Positions 32,787-41,829 of a stretch of 54,717 nt of DNA are shown piece after piece. Position 1 is the stretch's first letter. Every line of letters starts with the position of its first letter. The DNA is taken from positions 1 through 54,717 of the forward strand of contig DDXR01000003.1 of NCBI GenBank assembly GCA_002347565.1, written 5' to 3'. Both the position numbers and the translations under genes were made by a program. The notes below the pieces were generated by a model. It ran no database searches and was not told where the DNA came from. It worked only from the letters and a program-made list of their open reading frames with translations. Source of the DNA: a bacterium UBP2_UBA2255. GTDB lineage: Bacteria > Edwardsbacteria > AC1 > EtOH8.

Positions 32787-32884
32787 ACACGAAGACGCAA
32801 AGACGCGAAGCCTTTTCGATTGGCCAAGGTTCGCCGTCATTGCGAGATGCCTATTCCACCTGCACAAGCGAAACAATCAGCGAA
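32786..32884. repeat. Dispersed repeats between the remnant and the NUDIX gene
   Basis: 32786-32812 is an AACACGAAGACGCAAAGACG-type repeat. 32838-32884 is a second copy of the GTCATTGCGAG repeat of 30639-30690, again abutting a start codon. Confidence 0.6.
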
Positions 32885-33349
32885 ATGAAGTACCCCGTAC
32901 ACATCGTCGCGGTATCGGCCTTGGTCAGGAACAGGTCCGGCAAAGTCCTGCTGATGCGGCACCCGGTGCGCGGCTGGGAATTCCCGGGCGGGCAGGTGGA
33001 ACCTGGCGAGGACCTGATCACGGCGCTGCGGCGCGAGGTCAAGGAGGAGACCGGGATCGCGATCGCCGTCCGGCGGCTGGCCTGCATCAACTCGAACGTC
33101 AAACCGGAAGGCCGGATCCCGACCAAGGTGATGTTCGACTTCCTTGCGACAGCCGTGTCGGGGAGGCTCAAGACCAGTGACGAGAGTCCAGAAGTCGGCT
33201 GGTTCGACAGGGACGAGGTCTTCGGGATGATTACGCACCCGATGATCTGGGACCGGATGAGGATACTGCTGGCGGCCAAGAATCGGGTTGTCTACAGGAC
33301 GTACTCGAAGGACCCGTACCGCGTCCATAAAGAATGCCGGTTTTGCTGA
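32885..33349 (+). CDS. NUDIX hydrolase
   Basis: 154 residues. The Nudix box is complete from GGQVEPGEDLITALRREVKE to ETGI (about residues 35-58), with the catalytic glutamates. NUDIX enzymes hydrolyse nucleoside diphosphates linked to another group. The subfamily cannot be read from the sequence. The ATG at 32885 is chosen because the frame upstream lies in a dispersed repeat. It leads a run of closely packed small genes. Confidence 0.85.
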   Translation: MKYPVHIVAVSALVRNRSGKVLLMRHPVRGWEFPGGQVEPGEDLITALRREVKEETGIAIAVRRLACINSNVKPEGRIPTKVMFDFLATAVSGRLKTSDESPEVGWFDRDEVFGMITHPMIWDRMRILLAAKNRVVYRTYSKDPYRVHKECRFC

Positions 33350-33355
33350 GTGCCG

Positions 33356-34039
33356 ATGGCCCGAAAAACATTATTCCTGCTCAGCGCCCGGTCCGGGTTC
33401 GAAGCGGTGGCCGAGGAATTTGTTCCGGCTGCGGGCGGCCCCGAGGCGTCAATCGCGCTGCTGCTGTTCAGCAACAACGACAAGACCCCGAAGTATGTCG
33501 CCGAGTACGCCGAGCCGTGGCTGAGGCGCGGTATCGCCCGGTATGATGTCGTGCTTCCCGACGTGTCTGGGGCGCTCGACATCGAGGACGCGAAACGGAA
33601 GATCGCTGCGGCCACGGGCATCTTAATTGGCGGCGGCACGACGGAACGTTACCGGGAGCTGTTTGCCACGGAGCCGGTCGCGCAGCTGATCCGGGACAAG
33701 TACGAGCAGGGCGTCCCGATCGCCGGCTGCTCCGCCGGGGCGATGATCATGAACGACCGATGTCCGCATTACAATGATGCGGAAGAGTTGGATGGTTTTC
33801 GCCCCGGCCTGGGGTTGCTCCGCGACATCATGATCGGGGTCCATTTCAGCGAACGGGGCGTGCTGAAATACCTGCTGGCAGAGATGAAGCTGGCCGGTGT
33901 AAGGCAGGGCCTGGGCATCGACGAGCCGGCCTGCGCGGTGTTCGTTGACGGGAAGCTGGACCACACCATGGGAAGGGCGGTCCATCGGATCGTTGTCAGT
34001 GATTTCGGCACGATGGCGTATGAAGAAACCGCGCGGTAG
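33356..34039 (+). CDS. Peptidase S51-like protein (class I amidotransferase-like fold)
   Basis: 227 residues. The nucleophile elbow AGCSAGAMIM (about residue 125) and the GLGIDEPACAVF segment are typical of the S51 family, which includes dipeptidase E and cyanophycinase. GILIGGGTTERY precedes them. It would cleave Asp-type or cyanophycin-like dipeptides, or act on a modified small peptide. A GTG at 33350 is an alternative start, directly after the NUDIX stop. The 3' end overlaps the next gene by 20 bases. Confidence 0.78.
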   Translation: MARKTLFLLSARSGFEAVAEEFVPAAGGPEASIALLLFSNNDKTPKYVAEYAEPWLRRGIARYDVVLPDVSGALDIEDAKRKIAAATGILIGGGTTERYRELFATEPVAQLIRDKYEQGVPIAGCSAGAMIMNDRCPHYNDAEELDGFRPGLGLLRDIMIGVHFSERGVLKYLLAEMKLAGVRQGLGIDEPACAVFVDGKLDHTMGRAVHRIVVSDFGTMAYEETAR

Positions 34040-34499
34040 CATTGTCGTCCGCCGGGCGCACCGGACCGATGTCCCGCAGTGGCTGTCTATGCGGCGGGCG
34101 CTGTGGCCGGACTGCCCGCTGCGGGACCACAGGAAGGAGATCGCCGGGATCCTCGCGGACGCCCGCTACCAGCCGGTGTGGGTGGCCGAGGACGCGGACG
34201 GCGAACTGGCCGGGTTCCTCGAAGCTTCGGTGCGCAACTATGCCGACGGTGCCGGGCGGGAGAACGTCGGTTATCTCGAGGGCTGTTACGTCAGGCCACG
34301 GCTCCGCAAAAGAGGCATCGGCCATGAGCTGGTCAAGGCCGCCGAGCGATGGGCGGCACAGCGCGGTTTCCGGCATATGGGCTCGGATACCTGGATCGGC
34401 AACAAAGGCAGCCACTGTGCGCACCTGGCGATGGGTTACCGCGAGGCGGGCCGGGACATCCATTACGTGAAACGGTTGAAACCGGGGAGGGAGCCATGA
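34020..34499 (+). CDS. GNAT acetyltransferase resembling the AAC(6')-I family
   Basis: 159 residues. The opening WLSMRRALWPDCP, then EASVRNYA and the acetyl-CoA site YLEGCYVRPRLRKRGIG followed by HELVKAAERWA, follow the order of chromosomal aminoglycoside 6'-N-acetyltransferases; the end, MGYREAGRDIHYVKRL, also fits. Family membership is by recognised motif order, not by a search. The physiological substrate in this organism may be another amine. It overlaps the S51 gene by 20 bases and the next GNAT gene in ATGA. Confidence 0.78.
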   Translation: MKKPRGSIVVRRAHRTDVPQWLSMRRALWPDCPLRDHRKEIAGILADARYQPVWVAEDADGELAGFLEASVRNYADGAGRENVGYLEGCYVRPRLRKRGIGHELVKAAERWAAQRGFRHMGSDTWIGNKGSHCAHLAMGYREAGRDIHYVKRLKPGREP

Positions 34500-35050
34500 C
34501 CGACATCTACACCGGGGCCAAGACGCGGCTGCGGGCCTACCGCAGGGAGGACATCGACGCGGCGCTGGCCTACATCAACGACCCCGAGGTCAAGCGCTAC
34601 CTGGCGCCGGGCATCCCGTTCCCGCTGACGCGGGAGGACGAGGAGCGGTTCTTCGCCGGGAACTCGGCGAACAAGGACTGCTACTCCTTCGCCATCGACA
34701 CGCTGGACGGCCGCTACATCGGCGGCTGCGGCGTGCACCAGGTGGACTGGAAGAACAGCGTCTGCGAGGTCGGCATCTTCATCGGCGACCGGGCGCTGTG
34801 GGGCCAGGGCTTCGGCACCGACGCCTTCGGTGTGCTGGTGCGCTTCGCTTTCGAGCAGATGAACCTCAACAAGGTCCGCCTGCGGGTGTACGACTACAAC
34901 CTGCGCGGGATCAAGAGCTACCTCAAGCTGGGGTTCAAGAAAGAGGGCGTGATGCGTCAGGAGCTGTTCAAGGACGGGAAGTACCACGACATCGTGATGA
35001 TGGGGCTGCTGCGCGAAGAGTGGACCGGACGAATGAAAAATGAAAAATGA
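34496..35050 (+). CDS. RimJ/RimL-type GNAT acetyltransferase
   Basis: 184 residues. TRLRAYRREDIDAALAYIND at the start and LWGQGFGTDAFGVLVRFAFE (acetyl-CoA loop) place it in the Acetyltransf_3 group, which acetylates protein N-termini or small amines such as spermidine. It overlaps the AAC(6')-like gene by four bases. Its last codons (GRMKNEK) are coded by an AATGAAAAATGAAAAATG repeat, so the natural end may have been altered. Confidence 0.83.
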   Translation: MTDIYTGAKTRLRAYRREDIDAALAYINDPEVKRYLAPGIPFPLTREDEERFFAGNSANKDCYSFAIDTLDGRYIGGCGVHQVDWKNSVCEVGIFIGDRALWGQGFGTDAFGVLVRFAFEQMNLNKVRLRVYDYNLRGIKSYLKLGFKKEGVMRQELFKDGKYHDIVMMGLLREEWTGRMKNEK

Positions 35051-35062
35051 TAAATGCAAAAC
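35031..35062 (+). repeat. AATGAAAAATG simple repeat spanning a gene junction
   Basis: GAATGAAAAATGAAAAATGA and following bases encode both the end of the RimJ-like gene and the start of the MBL gene in different frames. Similar units occur inside waaA at 9305-9340. Confidence 0.6.
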
Positions 35063-35804
35063 AACCCGGGTCGGCAAACGCGGGACGTTGTTCTCGTTTC
35101 GTGAACTCGAGGGGCTGGAAACCTGCGTCTACCTGATCGAAGGGCCGAGGCATGCTTTCGTCATCGATACATTCCTAGGCCCGAAATCGATGGACATTGT
35201 GAAAAAGCGGCTGGCACGGGCGTTGCGCGACAAGCCGGCGGTGGTGGTCAACACTCACTTCCACTGGGACCACGTCTGGGGCAACTGCGCGTTCCCGGGC
35301 AGCCCGGTCGTGGCGCACGAGTCGTGCCGCGCGAAGATCGGGCGCGTCGGCGAAAAGGAACTGAAAGCCCATGGCTCAATGCAGCAAGGCAACGTCAAAC
35401 TGGTCCTGCCCAATTGCACGTTCACCGACCGGCTGGTGTACGAGGATGACGAAGTGGAGCTCTTCCGCAGCCCGGGCCACAGCCCGGACTCCATCTCGGT
35501 CCACGATCGCAGGGACCGGGTGCTGCTGGTCGGCGACAACGTCGAGGAACCGCTGCCGTACCTCTATTCAACGGACCTGGCCGCGTACGAGCGGACGCTG
35601 GAGTCGTACCTTTCCCTGGGCGCCCAGCGGATCATCGCCGGGCACTGCGCGCGCGTCACTCGCGGCACCATCAAGGGCAATCTCGCGTATGTCCGGGCGT
35701 TCCGGAACGGCGGGACCGGAAAATACGACAAGGGGCAATTCCGGCAGACCCACCGACAGAACCTGCGGGTCATGGAACTTCTCCGGAAGAAAAGGAATAC
35801 GTAG
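35040..35804 (+). CDS. Metallo-beta-lactamase-fold hydrolase
   Basis: 254 residues. The metal motif THFHWDHVWGN is intact, and SPGHSPDSISVH and the GHCARV segment give the further ligands, so the protein should bind two metals. Closest style is glyoxalase-II or general MBL hydrolases. No signal peptide, hence cytoplasmic. The start lies in a simple repeat, so the first ten or so residues are uncertain. It closes the accessory run before the macroglobulin gene. Confidence 0.82.
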   Translation: MKNDKCKTTRVGKRGTLFSFRELEGLETCVYLIEGPRHAFVIDTFLGPKSMDIVKKRLARALRDKPAVVVNTHFHWDHVWGNCAFPGSPVVAHESCRAKIGRVGEKELKAHGSMQQGNVKLVLPNCTFTDRLVYEDDEVELFRSPGHSPDSISVHDRRDRVLLVGDNVEEPLPYLYSTDLAAYERTLESYLSLGAQRIIAGHCARVTRGTIKGNLAYVRAFRNGGTGKYDKGQFRQTHRQNLRVMELLRKKRNT

Positions 35805-35859
35805 GGTGATGGCGAGGTATATCGGTCATCACCCCTTTTCATCCAACAGGAGGTCGGTC

Positions 35860-38800
35860 ATGAAGCGGTTGATCATGGCGGTCGCGCTGGCGGCGATCCT
35901 GGCGTCCACGCTGGCTGCCGCGCCCAGCAAGCGCTGGAAAGATGTGGAGAAGGCCAGGAACAAGGGCCTGCCCAAGACCGCGATCGAGCACCTGGACAGG
36001 ATCCTGGCCGAGACCCAGCGCGATGCGAAGTACGGCGAGTGGCTGAAGGCCCTGGCCGAGAAGATCATGCTGTACGGCGTGGTGCGGGGCAACCATCCCG
36101 AGGAGAAGATCCGCGCGCTCAAGGCGCAGGCCGCGGCCGCCGACACGTCGACCCGGCCGCTGCTGCAGGCCATCGAGGCCCAGTGGTACTGGCACTACTA
36201 CAACCGCAACCGCTGGCGCTTCCTGCAGCGCACCCAGACGGCCGAGGTCAACGACACCGACTTCACCACCTGGGAACTGAAGAAGATCTTCGGCCGGATC
36301 GACTCGCTGTACTGGGGCGTGCTGGCCAACAAGGCGCTGCTGACAGGTATTTCAATTGCCGCCTTCAAGGATTTTCTCGAGCCCGGCACCATGCCCGAGT
36401 CGCTGCGGCCGACGCTGTACGATTTCCTGGCGCACGAGGCGCTGGCCTTCTACACCAGCGCCGAGCAGGCCGGCGCGCGGCCCGAGGACGCTTTCGAGCT
36501 CGACGCCTATTCGGACGCCATGGGGCCGCTGGAAAAATTCCTGGCCTACGCGCCGGAGACCACCGACTCGTCGTCGCCCAAACTGAAGGCGATCAAACTG
36601 TACCAATCGCTGCTGTCGTTCCACCGTGCTGCGGGCAACACCGATGCCCTGATCGACCTCGACCTGGAGCGGCTGCAGTACGTTAAAAACAACTCGTTCG
36701 GGGAGCGCCGCCACTGGGTTCTGATCTCGCGGCTGGAGGAGATCGTCGCGGAATACGGCACGCGGGAGATCGCTGCATTGGCGGCCTACCAGCTGGCGCG
36801 GGCCTGGGGCGAGGACAGTAACCTCGTCAAGGCGCGCGCCATCTGCGCCGAGTGGGAGCAGCGGTACCCGAAGAGCGTCGGCGGGCAATCCTGCGCGGCC
36901 TACCGCAGCGAGATCGAGCAGAAATCGCTGTCATTGACCGGCGAGCGCTGCGTGCCGTCGGCGCCGTCCAAGCTGCAGGCCAAATATAAAAACTTCACCA
37001 GGCTGTACTTCCGGGCGGTGAGCGACGACTGGAAGCGGTTCATGTCCAAGAAATGGGGCTACCCCAACAACCTGGACGACGCCGAGCTGGGCGCCCTGCT
37101 GGGCGAGCCGGCGGCGGCGTCCTGGGAAGTGGGAATGGAATCATACGGTGACTTCAAGGAGCATGCCATCGAGGTCGACGTGCCCAAACTGAAGCCGGGC
37201 TACTACCGCATCTTCGCGTCCTGGCAGCCGGACTTCGTCTCCTCCTCGATGGTCCAGCACACCTGGCTGTGGGTCTGCGACTACACCATGGTGGTGCGGA
37301 CCGGCAACGGCCAGGTGGACGGCCTGGTGGTCGACGCCACCACCGGCGAGCCGATCCTTGGTGCCGAGGCCACCGTCGTATACCGCGACGGCGAGCACTA
37401 CAAGTTCGGCAAGCAGGCGGCGACCGACCGTGACGGACGGTTCATATTCGAGAGCCTGGGCAGCTACTACGACAACCACCTCTTCCTGAAGGCCAAGGGC
37501 CAGGCGCTGTTCGATGCCAACGGCATTTACAGCGGCGGACGATCAGAGCCGCACGCCGACGAGCGGACCGTGTTCTTCACCGACCGCTCGCTCTACCGGC
37601 CGGGCCAGACCATCCATTTCAAGGGCATCTGCGTGCTGGTCGACCAGGCCAGGGACAACTACACGGTCCTGCCCAAACGATCGGTCACCGTGGTGCTGCG
37701 GGACGCCAACTGGCAGGAGGTCGCCCGGCAGACGCTGGCCACCAACGACTACGGCAGCTTCGCCGGGACCTTCACCGCGCCCGAGGGCCGGCTCACCGGC
37801 CAGATGACGATCTACGCCGAGCACCCGGTGGAGGGCCAGGCGGTGATCCGGGTGGAGGAGTACAAGCGGCCCAAGTTCACGGTCGAATTGCAGAGGCCCA
37901 AGGCCGCTTCGCGCCTGAATGACAGCGTCACGGTGACGGGCACCGCGATGAACTACAACGGCGCGGCGGTGGACGGGGCCGAGGTCCGCTACCGGGTGCG
38001 CCGGGTGGTGCGCTGGCCGTGGTGGTGGGGCTGGTACTGGTGGCGGCCGCGGCCCGAGAACTCGCAGGAGATCGCGCACGGTCGGGTCAGGACGGAGAGC
38101 GACGGCACGTTCAAGGTCTCGTTCTTCGCCAAGCCCGACCTGTCGGTGTCGCCCGAGGACGACCCGTCGTTCGAGTACACGGTCAGCGCGGACGTCACCG
38201 CGCCGGACGGCGAGACCCGCTCGGGCAGCGCCACTGTGACGGTGGGCTACGCCGCGCTGGCGGTGAGGATCGCCGCCCAGGAGGACGTCCAGGCCGACAC
38301 CTACTTCGACGTGGCGGTCAGCGGCCAGACGCTGGACGGCGAGCCGCTGGCGGCGGGGAAGGTCACGCTGAACGTCTGGAGGCTGAAGGAACCCTCCCAG
38401 CCGGTCCGGGGCAAGCTGTGGAGCTACGATTGGCAATGGGACCAGCGCGGCGTGGCGACGTGGTCGGGCGAGTTCGGCCCCAACTGGATGGAGTGGCCGA
38501 CCGACCGGCTGGCCGGAGAGCGGCAGATCACGGTCTCGGCCAAACCGGAGTCGCTGCGGCTGCAGCTGCCGGCGGGGCTCTACAAGATCGAGTGCGTGGC
38601 CCGCGACAAGTTCGGCAAGGAGGTCAAGTCGTTCCTGCCGGTGATGGCGCTGCCGGACTGGGAGGGCCGGAAGTTCGCGCTCAAATTACCGAACCTGGTC
38701 AAGACCAGCGGCAGCACCGTCGAGGTCGGCAAGAATCTGCGAGTGCTGTGGGGCACGGGCTACCAGACCGGCCGGGCGCTGGTGGAGGTCGAGCACCGGG

Positions 38801-41800
38801 GGAAGACCGTCAAGCGCTACTGGACAGACAAACAATCCACCCAGCATGCGTTCACCGTCCCGGTGCCCGAGGAGTACCGCGGCGGGTTCACGGTGCGGGT
38901 GACGCAGGTGCGCGAGAACCGCTCGTACGTCAGCCAGCTGCCGATCTATGTGCCGTGGGACAACAAGGAGCTAGAGGTCACGGCCGAGACTTTCCGCGAC
39001 AAGCTGCTGCCGGGCCAGCAGGAAACCTGGAAGTTCCGGATCAAGGGGAAAAAGCAGGAGATCGCGGCGGCCGAGATGGCCGCGGCCCTGTACGACTTCT
39101 CGCTGGACCAGTTCCACCCCCATTCCTGGCCCGGGCTGGACGTTTTCCGGCGAGATTACAGCGGCCTCTCCAGCCAGTTCGCCAACGGCGCGCAAGGGTA
39201 TGGTTACCGCACAAACGGCTGGAACGCTTACTACGGGTATCCCTCCATCAGTTACACGCATTTTCCCTCCAGCGTGATGGAGAACCTGTTCTACTACGGG
39301 TACGGCTTCGGCGGGGCGGACTCGCCGCGGAACGGTCGGCGCTACCGGGCCTCTAAGTCCGCGGGTGACGGTGTCGGGCTCGCCGTGGCCGAGTCCGCGC
39401 CGCCGCCTGCGCCTTCCGCAGCGCCGGTGGCCGCCCAGACGGCCGGGATGGCGGCGGACGAGGAGAAGGCAAAGAGCCCGGGCGCCAAGGGCGAGCCCGG
39501 CTCCAAGGCGGCCAAGGCGATGGACCTCACCGGGATCGCCATCCGCACCAACCTCAACGAAACGGCGTTCTTCTTCCCGCAGCTGCTGATGGAGCCGGAC
39601 GGCTCGGTGACGATGAGTTTCGCCATGCCCGAGGCCCTCACCAAGTGGAAGTTCCTGGGCTTCGCCCACGGCAGGGAATGCCAGAGCGGATCGATCACGT
39701 CGTACACCGTCACCCAGAAGCAGTTGATGGTCCAGCCCAACGCGCCGCGCTTCCTGCGCGAGGGCGACGAGATCTTCTTCACCGCCAAGGTGACCAACCT
39801 GTCGGAGAAGGCCCAGAAGGGAAAGGTGCAGCTCAACCTGAAGGACCTGCTCACCGACCAGCCGGTCGAGGCCCAGCTTGGGCTCAAGACGACCACCTAC
39901 GAATTCAACCTCAAGCCCAAGGCCTCACAGGGCTTCTCCTGGAAACTCAACGTGCCGAAGGGGGCAAAACCGCTGGCCTACACCGTCGCGGCCAGAAGCA
40001 AGCAGTTCTCCGACGGCGAGGCCGGGGCCGTGCCGGTGCTGACCTCGCGGATCTTCATCACCGAGTCGGTGCCCTTGTGGATCAGGGGCAACCAGGTGAA
40101 GCACTTCGCGTTCGACCGGTTGAGGCAGGTCGGCACCTCCGAGACGTTCGATCCCTACCGGCTGACCGTGCAGATGAGCTCCAATCCGGCGTGGTACGCC
40201 ATCCAGGCGCTGCCGTACCTGATCGAGTATCCCTTCGAGTGCTCGGAGCAGGTGTTCAACAGGCTGTACGGCAACTCGCTGGCCGGCCACATTGCGAACG
40301 CCAATCCCCGCATCCGGCAGGTGTTCGACCAGTGGCGCGGCACCGACGCCCTCAAGTCGAATCTGGAGAAGAACCAGCAGCTCAAGAGCGTGATGCTGGA
40401 GGAGACGCCGTGGGTGCTGCAGGCCCAGGGCGAGTCGCAGGCCAAGCGCAACGCGGGGATATTGTTCGAGGACAACACGCTGAAGGCCAACATCGGGTCG
40501 GCATACGGAAAGCTTGCGGCGATGCAGCTGTCCAACGGCGCCTGGCCCTGGTTCCCGGGCGGACGGCCCGACCCCTACATCACGCTGTACGTGACCACCG
40601 GCTTCGCCCGGCTGCGGCACCTGGGCGCCAAGCCCGACATGGCCATGCCGCTGAAGGCGGTCGGCTACCTCGACTCGTGGCTGCGGGAATACTACGACCG
40701 GATCGAGCACAAGGAGCTCAACAACCTGTCGCCGCTGGTGGCGTTCTACCTTTACGGCCGCAGCTTCTATCTCAAGGACCGCGCCATCTCGGCACATAAC
40801 AAGGTGGCGGTCGACTATTTCCTGGGCCAGGCTAATAAAAACTGGTTGAGATTGAACTCGCGGATGAGCCAGGGGTACTTGGCCCTGGCGTGCCAGCGGT
40901 TCGGCGACGGCAAGACCGCGAGGACGATCATGGCCTCGATCAAGGAGCGTAGCGTGTCGGACGAGGAGCTGGGCATGTTCTGGCGCGAGGACGAGCTGTC
41001 GTGGTGGTGGTACCGGGCGCCGATCGAGACCCAGGCGCTGATGATCGAGGCCTTCGACGAGGTGGCGGGCGACACCGTCGCGGTCGAGGACTGCAAGGTC
41101 TGGCTGCTGAAGCAGAAGCAGACTCGCGACTGGAAGACCACCAAGGCCACGGCCGACGCGGTCTACGCGCTGGTGCGGCGCGGCGACGACCTGCTGGCGT
41201 CCACCAAGATGGTCGAGGTCAAATTGGGCGACCTGGTGGTGCGGCCGGACAAGGTCGAGGCCGGCACCGGTTTCTACGAAAAGGCCTACCAGGGCCCGGA
41301 GGTCAAACCGCAATGGGCGGACATCACGGTCACCAAGACCGACAAGGGCATCGCCTGGGGCGGTGTGCACTTCCAGTACTTCGAGGACATGTCCAAGGTC
41401 ACGCCTCATAAAACGAACCTCAGCCTCGAGAAGACGCTGTTCGTCAACCGCGACACCAAGTCCGGCGTCACCATCGAGCCGGTGACGGGCCCGCTGGCGG
41501 TGGGCGACCTGGTCACCGTGCGGGTCGTATTGCGTGTCGACCGCGACATGGAGTACGTCCACCTCAAGGACCTGCGGGGCTCGGGGATGGAGCCGGTCAA
41601 CGTGCTGTCGCGCTACAAGTACCAGGACGGGCTGCTGTACTACGAATCCACCCGCGACGCGGCCAGCCACTTCTTCATCGACTACCTGCCCAAGGGCACC
41701 TACGTCTTCGAGTACCAGCTGCGGGTGCAGCTGAAAGGACGTTACCAGAGCGGCATCGCGGAGATCCAGTGCATGTACGCGCCGGAGTTCAACAGCCACT

Positions 41801-41829
41801 CGGGCAGCGTGTGGGTGGAGGTGAAGTGA
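35860..41829 (+). CDS. Alpha-2-macroglobulin family protein with thioester motif
   Basis: 1989 residues. Signal peptide (about 1-22, no lipobox), helical N-terminal region (about 25-440), a carboxypeptidase-regulatory-like domain (about 480-530), MG2 with TDRSLYRPGQTIHFKG (about 574-589), further MG domains, and a flexible Ala/Pro/Gly and Tyr-rich stretch (about 1100-1225) where a bait region would lie. Then comes the A2M domain with ALTKWKFLGFAHG and the thioester motif ECSEQ (Cys1461, Gln1464). Such proteins trap proteases in the periplasm. AGGAGG lies six bases before the ATG. No penicillin-binding protein PBP1C gene accompanies it, unlike the E. coli-type operon. Confidence 0.92.
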   Translation: MKRLIMAVALAAILASTLAAAPSKRWKDVEKARNKGLPKTAIEHLDRILAETQRDAKYGEWLKALAEKIMLYGVVRGNHPEEKIRALKAQAAAADTSTRPLLQAIEAQWYWHYYNRNRWRFLQRTQTAEVNDTDFTTWELKKIFGRIDSLYWGVLANKALLTGISIAAFKDFLEPGTMPESLRPTLYDFLAHEALAFYTSAEQAGARPEDAFELDAYSDAMGPLEKFLAYAPETTDSSSPKLKAIKLYQSLLSFHRAAGNTDALIDLDLERLQYVKNNSFGERRHWVLISRLEEIVAEYGTREIAALAAYQLARAWGEDSNLVKARAICAEWEQRYPKSVGGQSCAAYRSEIEQKSLSLTGERCVPSAPSKLQAKYKNFTRLYFRAVSDDWKRFMSKKWGYPNNLDDAELGALLGEPAAASWEVGMESYGDFKEHAIEVDVPKLKPGYYRIFASWQPDFVSSSMVQHTWLWVCDYTMVVRTGNGQVDGLVVDATTGEPILGAEATVVYRDGEHYKFGKQAATDRDGRFIFESLGSYYDNHLFLKAKGQALFDANGIYSGGRSEPHADERTVFFTDRSLYRPGQTIHFKGICVLVDQARDNYTVLPKRSVTVVLRDANWQEVARQTLATNDYGSFAGTFTAPEGRLTGQMTIYAEHPVEGQAVIRVEEYKRPKFTVELQRPKAASRLNDSVTVTGTAMNYNGAAVDGAEVRYRVRRVVRWPWWWGWYWWRPRPENSQEIAHGRVRTESDGTFKVSFFAKPDLSVSPEDDPSFEYTVSADVTAPDGETRSGSATVTVGYAALAVRIAAQEDVQADTYFDVAVSGQTLDGEPLAAGKVTLNVWRLKEPSQPVRGKLWSYDWQWDQRGVATWSGEFGPNWMEWPTDRLAGERQITVSAKPESLRLQLPAGLYKIECVARDKFGKEVKSFLPVMALPDWEGRKFALKLPNLVKTSGSTVEVGKNLRVLWGTGYQTGRALVEVEHRGKTVKRYWTDKQSTQHAFTVPVPEEYRGGFTVRVTQVRENRSYVSQLPIYVPWDNKELEVTAETFRDKLLPGQQETWKFRIKGKKQEIAAAEMAAALYDFSLDQFHPHSWPGLDVFRRDYSGLSSQFANGAQGYGYRTNGWNAYYGYPSISYTHFPSSVMENLFYYGYGFGGADSPRNGRRYRASKSAGDGVGLAVAESAPPPAPSAAPVAAQTAGMAADEEKAKSPGAKGEPGSKAAKAMDLTGIAIRTNLNETAFFFPQLLMEPDGSVTMSFAMPEALTKWKFLGFAHGRECQSGSITSYTVTQKQLMVQPNAPRFLREGDEIFFTAKVTNLSEKAQKGKVQLNLKDLLTDQPVEAQLGLKTTTYEFNLKPKASQGFSWKLNVPKGAKPLAYTVAARSKQFSDGEAGAVPVLTSRIFITESVPLWIRGNQVKHFAFDRLRQVGTSETFDPYRLTVQMSSNPAWYAIQALPYLIEYPFECSEQVFNRLYGNSLAGHIANANPRIRQVFDQWRGTDALKSNLEKNQQLKSVMLEETPWVLQAQGESQAKRNAGILFEDNTLKANIGSAYGKLAAMQLSNGAWPWFPGGRPDPYITLYVTTGFARLRHLGAKPDMAMPLKAVGYLDSWLREYYDRIEHKELNNLSPLVAFYLYGRSFYLKDRAISAHNKVAVDYFLGQANKNWLRLNSRMSQGYLALACQRFGDGKTARTIMASIKERSVSDEELGMFWREDELSWWWYRAPIETQALMIEAFDEVAGDTVAVEDCKVWLLKQKQTRDWKTTKATADAVYALVRRGDDLLASTKMVEVKLGDLVVRPDKVEAGTGFYEKAYQGPEVKPQWADITVTKTDKGIAWGGVHFQYFEDMSKVTPHKTNLSLEKTLFVNRDTKSGVTIEPVTGPLAVGDLVTVRVVLRVDRDMEYVHLKDLRGSGMEPVNVLSRYKYQDGLLYYESTRDAASHFFIDYLPKGTYVFEYQLRVQLKGRYQSGIAEIQCMYAPEFNSHSGSVWVEVK

